Origin: Imbricaverruca yamaguchii
Lineage: Eukaryota; Arthropoda; Thecostraca; Neoverrucidae
Assembly: GCA_034440575.1 (NCBI GenBank)
Contig: JAOTOL010001192.1
Location: forward strand, 1-64,000
Direction of reading: 5' to 3'
DNA: 64,000 nucleotides
Under the pieces are notes generated by a model. That model worked only from the letters and a program-made list of their open reading frames with translations, did not search any database and was not told the origin of the DNA. A program made the translations under genes and the position numbers. Shown in pieces: positions 14,084 through 24,205 of the stretch. Position 1 is the stretch's first letter; the number at the start of each line of letters is the position of its first letter.

Positions 14084-15859
14084 TCACATGGCGTCAAAGT
14101 TGAACCTGTGCGCCTCCTGCATGCGCTCGCGGCGGTCCTGCCTACGCTCGCGCCAGTGCAGCAGGCCGATGACGAGCAGCGTGAGCGCCAGCGTGCCGAG
14201 CAGCGCCACCAGCGTGGCGATGATGGTCTGGCCCGGTGTCACGTACAGCTTGTTGATCCAGCGCGACGGCTGGCCAGGCGGGTGCGGCACCACGATCATC
14301 TGCGAGTTGGGGATCACCTGGGTCCACTGCTGCGTCAGCGCCCGCTCGCTGCCCGCCAGCCGCGGCACGCCGATGCTCAGGTCGTCGACGAAGTTGGGGC
14401 TGCGGCCGAGGCCGAGCACCGTGTAGGGCAGCTGGAGGGCGTGGTGGCCACTGCGCGACAGCTGCGCGGCGGCGAACGACCAGACCGAGCCGTCGATGAG
14501 CGTCATGCGGCCGCGCATGGCCGGGCCAGGCTTGTTGGTGCCGTACGGGATGCGGATGCCGAAGCTGCAGTTGCCGTAGCAGCCGCCGTCCAGCACGATC
14601 ACCTTGAGGAAGAGCGCGTCGTAGTCGGCGCTGTTGCGGTCCACCGACACCGTGTGCACGCCGTCGACCAGGTGCACGACGAACGCGTCCAACAGGCCGT
14701 CATCGCCCAGGTCGTAGAACGCGGCCGCCGGCGAGTCGGAGTAGCCGGCGAACGTGCCCCACTCGGGCCGGAAGCCGCGCGGCATGGCGCACGTGGCGGC
14801 GCCCGGGCACGCCACGTTGCTGAGCAGGAAGGAGCGAGGCTGCGCCACCTTGCCGTCCTTCCGCGCCAGCGTCATCAGCAGGTCAGGAAAGCCGTCCAGG
14901 TTGTAGTCGCCGACGCGAGGCGTCATCGTCTCCGCGTAGAGGCCGCCGGCGGGCTGCGCGAAGCCCCACTTGCCGTGCACGGCGTCGTCCATCTCGAGCA
15001 GCAGCGGCACCCAGCCGCCGTGCCGCTCCACCAGCAGCGAGCTGTTGACGCAACGCGCGTCGAAGCACACGGGCACCACGTGCTCCAGCTGGCCGTCCGA
15101 GTCCACGTCGAAGAAGGCCGACTGGCCGACGTGCGCGGCGCCCGGCGGCAGCGCCGTGACGCGGCGCCGCGTCCAGCGCGTGCCGCGCTCCCACAGCTCG
15201 TAGCCGGCGTCGGTGGCGACCACCAGGTCGGCACTGAGGTCGCCCGTCAGGTCGACGAACGAGCTGGCGGCCGGCAGCCGCAGCGGCGCCGACTCGGCGT
15301 GGTCCAGCACCACGGTGCGCACCGTCCGGTCGCGGCCGAACACCCAGAATGTGCGCGAGCCGTTGCGGCTCTGGCCGAACAGGTCGGTCACCATGTCGCC
15401 GTCGTAGTCGACCGCCACCGGCTGGCCGCGCATCTCCAGCGACGCGTTGTGGCTGCAGTTGAGCCGGCGCGTGTCGCCCCACAGCACGAAGGCGGTCAGG
15501 TCGTGCGGCCCGGCGCTGTCGGCGCGCGCCACCACCAGCACGTCCATGGCGCCGTCGCCGTCAAAGTCGCTGGGCACCAGCGAGAGCAGCGTCAGGTCGC
15601 CGTACACGCAGCGCAGGTTGCGCCGGCGCACCATCGGCGTCTGCGCGTGGAAGACGAGCGCGATCTCGAGCGCGTGCCGGTCCTGGTCGAGCACGAACAG
15701 GTCCGTCTGCTTGTCGCCGTTGTAGTCGCCGAATGCGGCCAGCAGGAAGTTGCGGAACGAGCCGAGCACCTGGCCGCTCACGTCGGACGCCGCCGACGGT
15801 GGCGCCGCCAGCAGTGTGACGGACAGCAGCGGCAACAGCAGCGAGCCCATAGCACGCAT
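14084..15859 (-). CDS. ITFG1: T-cell immunomodulatory protein / LINKIN (integrin alpha FG-GAP repeat containing 1), single exon
   Basis: A type I membrane protein; family members act in cell adhesion and, in vertebrates, can be shed with immunomodulatory effect. The frame has 591 codons; the human protein has 612 residues. Residues 1-25 form a signal peptide with a Leu-rich core. Seven FG-GAP-like acidic loops follow: DYNGDKQTD (45), DFDGDGAMD (98), DYDGDMVTD (151), DLTGDLSAD (203), DVDSDGQLE (251), DYNLDGFPD (318) and DLGDDGLLD (383), consistent with a seven-bladed propeller. Residues 545-567 are a transmembrane helix, followed by a basic tail ending EAHRFNFDAM, the conserved C-terminus. The frame stays open 19 codons upstream (to 15916), but the start at 15859 places the signal peptide at the N-terminus. 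The gene is very GC-rich and lacks introns, unlike vertebrate ITFG1. It could be native or an old intact retrocopy. Confidence 0.95.
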   Translation of the reverse strand: MRAMGSLLLPLLSVTLLAAPPSAASDVSGQVLGSFRNFLLAAFGDYNGDKQTDLFVLDQDRHALEIALVFHAQTPMVRRRNLRCVYGDLTLLSLVPSDFDGDGAMDVLVVARADSAGPHDLTAFVLWGDTRRLNCSHNASLEMRGQPVAVDYDGDMVTDLFGQSRNGSRTFWVFGRDRTVRTVVLDHAESAPLRLPAASSFVDLTGDLSADLVVATDAGYELWERGTRWTRRRVTALPPGAAHVGQSAFFDVDSDGQLEHVVPVCFDARCVNSSLLVERHGGWVPLLLEMDDAVHGKWGFAQPAGGLYAETMTPRVGDYNLDGFPDLLMTLARKDGKVAQPRSFLLSNVACPGAATCAMPRGFRPEWGTFAGYSDSPAAAFYDLGDDGLLDAFVVHLVDGVHTVSVDRNSADYDALFLKVIVLDGGCYGNCSFGIRIPYGTNKPGPAMRGRMTLIDGSVWSFAAAQLSRSGHHALQLPYTVLGLGRSPNFVDDLSIGVPRLAGSERALTQQWTQVIPNSQMIVVPHPPGQPSRWINKLYVTPGQTIIATLVALLGTLALTLLVIGLLHWRERRQDRRERMQEAHRFNFDAM

Positions 15860-17489
15860 AGGCTGGCGGCGGGCAGGTGAATTGCCACGTGACGCCTGCA
15901 ACAGGGTAGCAGTCACCCCAATGTGGACACAAGTTCGCTAGAGTGAGTGATATGAGCATATGGGAGGACATTCTGCAATCCTCCAACAGTGTCCCCAATG
16001 CTATGCATTGAGGTAAATATGACACCCAGAATTTGACAATTACCCCATTTTCTCTCTTCATTAGCAATCTTCGACTCCTCGTCTATTCTGAAAGATATGA
16101 AATCAAGGAAATACACTCCAATTCGATACTAATTTGTTGCGTAACTTTGGGCAATATCTTTATCCTGTACCCATGATATCATCTAGATCACTGTCAGACA
16201 ACAAGGTGTACATGAAATACCCTGCATTTGTAATTTCCAACAAGTTCAGCTTGAATACACCCTCTTGCATTGCCTTTTGAAGAACAAGTCACCGTAATAA
16301 CCTGGTGCAAAACCAGTTATGTGACACTGCCAAAATGTCATTACATCAATCAGCCAAGCACATAAGAGCTTGATGTTACCAGATGATCTGTAATAGGTGT
16401 ATAGAGGGCAGGACTATTTATTACCATGTAATCAAATAAACCCACAAACACTGGTGTTTAATTGTGTATGCTTTTCATTCATATTCACAGATGCTTAATT
16501 TAGGGATACCAATATTAATGCTAACAATAATACTACCATTATATCAACAAATGGCCTTGTATAACAGACCACATTGTATGTAGTCTTCTTTACCTCAAAT
16601 TGTATCACAAGATGCCTGTGTATGAGAATATGCAATTATGAACATAAACATAATACTAACACATTCAAAAAGCATGATGGTGATACCATTTGGCACAGAT
16701 GTCTATTCAACATGCAGGATTTTCTGGATATTTCATCACTCATAGATAACTAATGAAGACGTGGGAGGGCATATCTTACAATGCAGGTAAGGTGTCACAT
16801 GTTTGAGGCCACCATATAAATGCAAGTGGGAAGATCTAGAATCCCTGTTTATTTTGATTTCTCAAGTTGCAACTGACCTGAGAGCCCTAAAGGTGACCTA
16901 AAAGCCCACTGTTCAGGTAAAATTCAGAGTGACTGAGAATGCATATATGATCAGGAAATATATCTTGTATGAATCAGAAAGAACAACAAATGTATAGCAT
17001 CCTATTGGCAAAGCTGACTACAAACCAAGGGATCATGTCCAATCAAAGATGGAAGAGGCCTGTCTGAACTCTAGAGCACACAAAAAAACTACCAATCATG
17101 TCTAACCAGGGATGCAGAGCCGGAGCTGCCAGGACATTTTACTTCGAGCCGGAGCCAGTCAGAGCCGTCAAAAGCGGGGAGGCTCACGTTTGGGATGTAT
17201 GGAGCCAGAGCCGGAGCCACTGGAACCAGTACATTTTACCCGGACCCAGAGCCAGGATACTTCACAGAAGCTTTGAGTCGGAGCCGTCCAAAATTTGCCC
17301 GGCTCCACATCATTGTGCCTAACACACATTCTGACTTGAAGCAGTGCATTTAATCTGCACATTTGTCAAACAATGACAAATGTGCAATTATCTCCTGGAC
17401 CCACCAGTAACTGAGCAAACTGCACAATAATTTTGTGTTGTGAAAACTATGCACGCTGTAGCATACAGTGTACCATACAGCTATATTGT

Positions 17490-17665
17490 TTACAGGCTGA
17501 TTCATGATGCACTTTAGGCACATGCACTTCTAATGGTGCTGCCAACACTGTTTCACCAGTGGGCTGCAAGATTGGGAAGCATCCCAGGTGGTGTGAGTGC
17601 TGAACCTGGGACCTTTGGTGCCCAGAACTCAATACCTTAACCACTTGGCCATCCCCGCCCCAGTG
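17490..17665 (-). mobile_element. tRNA-derived SINE, family 1, fuller copy
   Basis: On the minus strand it starts GGGGCGGGGATGGCCAAGTG, with A-box TGGCCAAGTGG (17641-17651 on the plus strand) and B-box-like GGTTCAGCACT (17597-17607). This is the layout of a tRNA-Ser or tRNA-Leu type head. The body extends to the GATTCATGATGC region and aligns with 7296-7470. CpG sites are largely converted to TG or CA. Confidence 0.78.
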
Positions 17666-17880
17666 TACCCTACTGCACTATGTTCCCATGCTGTTGGCAG
17701 CATCTTACACTAAAATTCCAAAAGTAGTCCAGACAATCATAAATCCACCCCTGAGCCAAATGTATACCCAATAGGTAGACATGCATGCACAATGTAATGT
17801 GCATGTCTAGTGGCCAAATTGCAGAGCACAGTGGAGTGCATGAATGACTACATGGTATGACTGCATCATGCTTATGTTTA

Positions 17881-17940
17881 CTGATTGATTATTTTGGCTT
17901 AGGGGCACATCAACTCCTACTGGTTATGTAGCACTCATGC
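17881..17940. repeat. Dispersed repeat shared with 23868-23932
   Basis: Both copies read TGATTGATTATTTTGGCTTA (or close) and then GCGCATCAACT and TACTGGTTATGTA. The CpGs of the 23.9-kb copy are lost in this one. The family is unknown to me. Confidence 0.65.
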
Positions 17941-19203
17941 ATCATACTAATAAGATCTCACCAAAGCATGCTATATTTTGCATTTACTGTATACTAAAAT
18001 ATGACAGTGCTCAACAATTTGCATCAGCATTGTGGAACTGCATCCACAGACCTACCTACATCCAGGCAAATCCTGCAATATGTCAATAGTCTAAGGCCAT
18101 GTCTGATCCTGTGTTTTCTGCAATGCCCATTACCAAGTTCAATGTGGGATTTTGCACAATGCCCAGCTATTGCATTTATGTTATTTGGAGCCTGTTTACA
18201 TTTTATGAGCATGGCATGACAAAATTCTGAAGCATGAACTGACTACCAAATCCTGAAGTAGAGTGAAGCAATGCATGCTATTAAAACTAGAACCAAAATA
18301 CAATAGATATCCCAAGGTTACTTCAAGATATCTCAACCCAGATGCACTCTTATGAGGCAGAACAGAAAACCATTTGTCAGTTTTCCTTGCAGAAAGCATT
18401 CCAGAAGCTTCCAAATAATGCAAGCAGAAAGGTCCAAAGGTTGTATATACTATAATCAAAGGTATATACAAAAATACTCCAAAATATTTAGTATTGCCAA
18501 TAGACATGCTTTTAGCTTGAAGCAATATGTTGCATGTCAAGAAATAATTGGAAAGTTGTTTCTGAGTGTGATTAAGATAATGTAACCATTCATTTCTACT
18601 GCATAGGCAACTGAATATTTTGAAAGTTTTCATGGAAAAAACACTTTCTGAAGGAATGATGTTAGACCAAGCTAAGGTATATTAGGTTTGGCTAGATGAG
18701 GTGAAATGACTGACAATGCACTGGCAAAATTTGGTGAAGTGATGTTTTTTTTGGGGAAGGCAGTATGGCACATTCAGGACCAAAATGGACAAATAAGGTA
18801 ACTTATTTTTCCAGGTACAGGCATCATGGGTATTTTGGAAAACTACAAATGTCAACATTAGATCCTGCAAGTAATAATCTACAGCAATGTATTATTTCAA
18901 TTTAGCAACCATACACTATGTTATTCTCATATATTTTGTATGCCTCAGCATGATCATGCTTTGTCAAATATCCAATGTTCATGATCTAAGTAATGCACAT
19001 TTACCTAGGAGCGTCTGCAACGGGTAATCTTCAAGTATCACCCCTCACACTTTCTTTATATCAGCAATGCATCTGAGTCACCATTAGCTGACTGCCAGTC
19101 AGCTGTTGGTGACATCATCCAGATGTACTGACACATCTCCAGCCAGGTGTGATGAATGACCCCACACTCCGCAGCATCACAAGTAATATTCATAAGGGGA
19201 GAA

Positions 19204-19222
19204 AACCTAACCTAACCTAAGT
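19204..19222. repeat. Short interstitial AACCT (TTAGG-type) repeat
   Basis: Three to four AACCT units are present, with one more AACCTAACCC soon after. This is the arthropod-type telomere motif, but the run is too short to mean more than chance or an old repair scar. Confidence 0.5.
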
Positions 19223-19320
19223 GAACCTAACCCTTGGAAATATTTCTGGTGACTCCCTTGGGTCATTCAGTGGGCCCAGCTGGGGGTGTTTTGGTACGCT
19301 TGAATGACATCACCAACAGC

Positions 19321-19680
19321 TCACCCTTTACAGCACTACTCACCATAATCAGCGCATAAGTGTGTTAAAATAATCTAGAGCGGCGCCTTATCAATCTCGT
19401 ACACGAACCATTTACAGCACACTCTTTACCTCGATCAAAACAATGCAACGGGTGGTTGTAACAAGTGAGCCATAATCGCCTCTCGTAAATTTTCATAATT
19501 TACTTTTTTCTTGCCAAACTTCACCACCAAAAGCAATCGCCGATCTAGGGGCGGAATGGAAAAATACACGGGTGGAGTTCGACTATTACGGGGTGGCACT
19601 TCAGCACCGCCTGGGAGTAGCTGAGCACTCCTTAACTTTTATAAATTCAACGTTAGTATCTATGGAGATATGTCGCTGTT
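19321..19680. other. Unassigned sequence
   Basis: Normal CpG content returns here. No gene or known repeat was recognised. Confidence 0.4.
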
Positions 19681-20112
19681 CGGGACAAAAATTGAGTCGT
19701 GACCGAAAGAAACTGCGGTGGTGCCCACAAATTTTCGTCCGGACTACAAAAAACTCAGGTCAGTGCCCAAAAAAAGTACATTGGGCCCGAAAACTCACGC
19801 TGTGGCTCCAATTATATTACTCAGTTATATTCCCAACTAAATACAACGGGGCACGAGAAGCCGTGCCGGACTCCAAAAATCGCGCCGGACCTCAAAATCA
19901 CGCTTGGTCCTATGAGATGTAGGTACCTATGTCGGGCCAAAAAACTCTGCGTTGAGGGTACCAAAAAAGCATAACGGGGCCCCGAAAGCTCGCACCGAAG
20001 TCCGAAAATCGCACACTGGTTTCAAAAATCGCGTTTGGGCCTTAACACGCGCCCTGGAGGGCCTCGTAAAATTACGCGCACTGGAGGGGGGAGGGGCGGA
20101 TTCCGCCTCCCC
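19681..20112 (-). repeat. Degenerate ~21-bp tandem array, first block
   Basis: Successive units resemble CCNAAAATCGCGNNGGGGCC with heavy divergence, for example GGGCCCGAAAACTCACGC, CGGACTCCAAAAATCGCG, CCGGACCTCAAAATCACGC and GGGGCCCCGAAAGCTCGC. Read on the minus strand the unit approximates GGCCCCGACGCGATTTTTCG, the same as at 61855-62480. It ends with GGAGGGGGGAGGGGCGGATT. Confidence 0.65.
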
Positions 20113-20309
20113 CTAGGATCTCGGCTCCTACTGGGGCTAGAGCAACGAAATTCGTAGGGTGGATGGGCACGGTAGTGAACTCTATTGTGTGCAAATTGCA
20201 TGACCTTAGGTCAATATCTTCAAGGTCAAATGAGGTCAAAATATCAAAATGTTCTGGTTTTGCGTGGATTGGCTTGTCATGGATCACTGTGATTGTGTTT
20301 AAATGCTCC

Positions 20310-20415
20310 AAAATTGGCATTAATGATGTTTTAAACATTACTAATGATACAATACCCATGGACAGATTTGGCATTAATGATGTTTTAAACATTACTAATG
20401 ATGCAATACCCATCA
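20310..20415 (+). repeat. Short tandem duplication of a ~72-bp unit
   Basis: GGCATTAATGATGTTTTAAA followed by CATTACTAATGATACAATAC occurs twice in direct succession, with few differences. Confidence 0.85.
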
Positions 20416-20717
20416 CATGGCCAGATCAGCCATGTGACCTCAGGTCGCCTATATAGGAGCACTTTAGCAGGTCATTACCTGCTCCAGTTGCCGGAACCGG
20501 GCTGCCGACCCGACTGCTCGGTTGGGCGGTTCGGCACAATCGGCTTCGCAAAGAAAGGAGTGAAATACATGAATAAAGTATGGAAACGCTTAGGCACACA
20601 ATGACAAACAGTAGATTTCGGGATGTGTAGGGAGTAACATGTAAAGTGACATCAATAGCATGACAGTCATTTGAATTTTGAGAACATTCCAGTTAACCAA
20701 GTTTGGTTCTATTAGCC

Positions 20718-21445
20718 TGTCATGAACTTCACCTGACTTGACCCTGGCGACCTGACATGACTTTTGAACTATATAGCACAACAAAATACGTCAAACAAAT
20801 CGCTAGTGTTGTCAAAAATAGTTCCCTTTTGCCAATATACGGGAAGCGCATCAGCACCGATGTTTGTGGTCTGGCGCTGCGAATTGTTTTTACTTTAACA
20901 GCCCCTAACTTGAACAGTTTTCGGCAGATTTTCATTTTTCTTACTTCAAACAATACGCCCGTCATTTCCAAGTAGGGACGCAAAAAAAGTGGCGTGTATC
21001 GACCGGGACAAGATAGAGTTATGTACGAAAAATCGCAGGGGTAGGCGGATTTCACTATCCCCCCATCAGGACGTCTGTTAACCTGTCATAAACTTGACCT
21101 GACTTGACCTCGGTGACCTGACATGACTTGGAAACAATATAGCATAACAATGTACACCAAACAAGTCGCTAGTTTTGCCAAGAACACTTCCTCTTTGCCG
21201 ATATACGGGAAGCGCTTCAGCGACGATATTTGTGGTCCGGTGCTGATAAATGTTTCTGAGTTTAGTGACCCCCAACTCGAAAAATTTTCAGTCGATTTTC
21301 ATTTTTCTTGCTTTAAACAACGCGGCGTTCATTTGTAAGCAGGTACACAAACAATGGCGTATATCGGCCCGTAAAATCTGGAGTTATTTACGAAAAACCA
21401 GAGGGGTGGGCGGATTTCGCCCCCCCCCCCCCTCCAGGGCGCGTA
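20718..21445. repeat. Tandem duplication of a ~360-bp unit
   Basis: Units at about 20718-21070 and 21085-21445 share CCTGTCATGAACTTCACCTG, CGACCTGACATGACTT, CCAATATACGGGAAGCGC, GATTTTCATTTTTCTT and a C-rich end (GGCGGATTTC plus poly-C). They are about 75-80% alike by eye. A similar C-rich end occurs at 20090-20112. It may be part of an unknown transposon. Confidence 0.8.
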
Positions 21446-21960
21446 TTAATCTTCCCGTCGAGGACCAAAAACTTCATGTCGATGGGCCAGAAACACGCAA
21501 AGTAGCCGGGCCCAGAAAACTTGTTCCGAGGCATGAAAATTTGGCCAGGGGCCAAACAAGTCACGAAAATGCCACATGACATAGTTCGGGGCCAGACACA
21601 ACATGCGTTGAAGCCCTAAATAAAGAGCTTTATATTCATGCATCGACCCGGAAATCGCGCCGTGGCCCAAAATCAACGGGTCACGAAAAAAAAATTAAGC
21701 AGGAACCCAGACAAATTGAACAAAGACTACGTATAATGAATTCTGACCCGGAAAATCGCTCCGAAATACTGAACATCCTGTCATAAGCTTATACAATTTT
21801 TGTAGGACCTCGAAAAATAAATCCCCAGAAAATATCACGGGCACCAACACTATCGTGGGGTGTCAAAATAGCACGTGGGGCAAATATATCGCTTCGGGAG
21901 TCTATAAAAAAAAATGCTCCGAGGTCACGAAGGAAACGTTCAGGAGAAAAGCTTCGAACA
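21446..21960 (-). repeat. Degenerate ~21-bp tandem array, second block
   Basis: It has the same type of unit as 19681-20112, for example GACCCGGAAATCGCGCC, GTGGCCCAAAATCAACGGG, GACCCGGAAAATCGCTCC and CCCAGAAAATATCACGGGC. It is strongly diverged and has no protein-coding character. Confidence 0.6.
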
Positions 21961-21967
21961 AGAAGGA

Positions 21968-21968
21968 C

Positions 21969-22062
<94 letters not shown>
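21968..22062. repeat. (GA)n microsatellite
   Basis: About 95 bp of nearly pure GA. Confidence 0.98.
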
Positions 22063-22890
22063 GAGGGGGTTAAAATCCGGCACCTAAAAACAATGGTGGT
22101 GCATTGCCCCCCTACGTTTACATGGAAAAACTAAGTTGTTATTAATTTACTTCATTAAAAAATGAGTTTCTCTGAAAAGGCAGTAGACAATATCCGGGGA
22201 CATTTTAGTCGGGGTAGGTGTTCCCCTCAACATCAGCTTCCTCCGCTCTGACACGGATCCAGCTAGTTGCACCACTGGGCGTACTAATTGGCGTGCTAAC
22301 GTCTTTCTGGTGCAGTGGGGCCCAATAGGCGTACCGAGGCCCGTGACCCACTACATGTTAGCTGGCAAAATATGAAGTGTTTTAACCGAAATCGGAGGAA
22401 ACAATCAAATTTCCCCTCAAGCTGTAAAATAACAGCCTTCTGGATCCACCACTGTCGGTGTAGAATTGTGATGAATGTAGGGAGACAACGAGAACATGCT
22501 CCGTTGACTCCTCATATCGGATGAAGAGAGCTAGGCTATAGCTTAGCTCGCCACTGGTACAACAGCAGGGGCGGTCCGTGGCACCAAAATGAGGTGAGGC
22601 AGAAAAAATCGCCGGATTTCGACCAGTATTTTTCATAATTACCCATTATTAGTATATGTTGAGATGAGTATGAACAACTGAATTTGGCGCTGCAAGGTGC
22701 CAGACCTACCACCATCGTTCCGAAGTCAGTGGATTTCAACCCTCTCCCTCGTGTTCAAATGCTTCCGAAATTGCTGGGAAGTTTTCATGTATTTCCATTT
22801 CATAACCAGAAATTTATGGCATACACATACACACATATTATGTATATTATATATTATTATCGCTACTATTATTACTTGTATTATATATGC
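22063..22890. other. Unassigned sequence
   Basis: No gene or known element was recognised. Some G-rich and C-rich runs of the kind seen in old transposon remnants occur. Confidence 0.4.
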
Positions 22891-22928
22891 GCACATATAT
22901 ATATATATATATATACATACATGAATAT

Positions 22929-22985
<57 letters not shown>
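22890..22985. repeat. (TA)n microsatellite
   Basis: Two TA runs are split by CATACATGAATATAAA. An imperfect ATT/TAT-rich stretch precedes them from about 22840. Confidence 0.97.
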
Positions 22986-22988
<3 letters not shown>

Positions 22989-24166
22989 AATATATGTATA
23001 TATGTATATGGGGAATATAGCCCCATATTGATGGAGTGCGTGCTCCAGGGTACCCCATGTTAAAATTCTAAATTACTAGTGGACAGAGCCAACATTGAGG
23101 GGGCACTTGCCCTTCAAAAATATACAACAATAAAAAAAAACACGCCTTGTCTAAACGTTTATGAATGAAAATGGGAAACAATCGTGAAAACCAGCTGCAG
23201 GTCCCGTATCTGCACATGGGTGATAAGGGCGTGCTATTCCAACCAGTACCGGTACCTCCGCCAGTAGCCCAAACATAATGTTGGCGTCTTTTCCTGGCCG
23301 GATGGGTACCACCCTCCCATGGGGGCACATGCCCCCAGTACCCCTACCCTTGTTTACGCTCCTGCACCGAGTGGGGAGGAATTATGTTGCAACGGTTATC
23401 TCTCACTTGCCCCTACTCCTCCTTCCCGGACGTGCTCTTCAGTTGGCCTGTCTCACCATGCTGTTACTACCCTTGGCAGCGCGCGATTCCTGCGGCGCTT
23501 GACATGAATGCAGTCAGCGTGGGTCCAAGCGAAACATTATAGTGTTAGAGAAAATTCGGCCCATATTCGTGGACAAGATTCTTCAAGCTTTCAATTGAAT
23601 CCCATTTTGTCCCATTTCGATGGTATTTAAGATCGGAAATATCGTGTGAAATACACGGAAGTTTCGCTGGAGTGCCTACGGGACTGAGAAATTGTCCTGC
23701 CATGTGACGTCACCGATAGCCAAACAACATTGGAGGGCCCCGGCCTACCCTGTGCTTGTTATGAAACGAAAACGCAGTATATGGCAATGGGTGCGAGAGG
23801 CTAGCCTCTGCCGACTGGTGATAGAGCTGTTTGGAAGCTAATATGCAAATGATGCTGGTTTATTGATTGATTTATTGATTATTTGGGCTTAAGGGCGCAT
23901 CAACTGCTACTGGTTATGTAACGCCCATATGTAAATGATGTAAATGTAAATGAACTTCAATTTTCACCATAATTATGGGACCAATTCATATTTGTTTCCA
24001 GTTTTACAAGTTCGCTATTTTCCAGTGAAGGAAAACATTATTTTATGAAAATAGCGTACAAAAATACTTCCCAGCTATAATCAGGTGAGGCGCTGCCTTA
24101 GTGCCTTACATGGGCCTTGTACAACAGTGGCGATGAGCTTCCACAGAGAGTCATAGTGTCCGTGAG
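22986..24166. other. Mixed region with dispersed repeat fragments
   Basis: Positions 23078-23135 (GTGGACAGAGCCAACATTGA and the bases after it) match 60945-60990. Positions 23868-23932 match the repeat at 17881. A palindromic GGGGGCACATGCCCCC lies near 23321. No coding sequence was recognised. Confidence 0.5.
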
Positions 24167-24198
24167 GTTAGCAACAGCCACATGTGGCTGATGCTAAC
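24167..24198. repeat. Imperfect palindrome centred on CCACATGTGG
   Basis: GTTAGCA and AGCCACATG on the left are mirrored by CATGTGGCT and TGCTAAC on the right. The left half with its flank (GTCCGTGAGGTTAGCAACAG) resembles 24380-24400 inside the adjacent foldback element. Confidence 0.8.
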
Positions 24199-24205
24199 TG
24201 CTAAT

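Larger units (their letters stand above)
15917..19320. other. AT-rich, CpG-depleted block upstream of ITFG1
   Basis: No exon was recognised. By eye only about three CpG occur between 16140 and 17100, and none between 17657 and about 19010. A GGAGCC-rich simple repeat at 17110-17310 is the exception. Two SINE or dispersed repeat copies in the block have TG or CA where copies elsewhere keep CG. The composition returns to normal after about 19.3 kb. The 5' UTR and promoter of ITFG1 should lie at the left end. Confidence 0.7.

Noticed and set aside
14108..15880. 590-codon plus-strand frame opposite ITFG1
   Set aside because: It is Arg/Val/Ala-rich antisense shadow of a GC-rich gene, while the minus strand has a full known protein with signal peptide, repeats and membrane helix.
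18196..18633. 145-codon minus-strand frame in the CpG-depleted block
   Set aside because: It has no known domain, and its composition matches the AT-rich surroundings; likely chance, though a transcript through the block remains possible.
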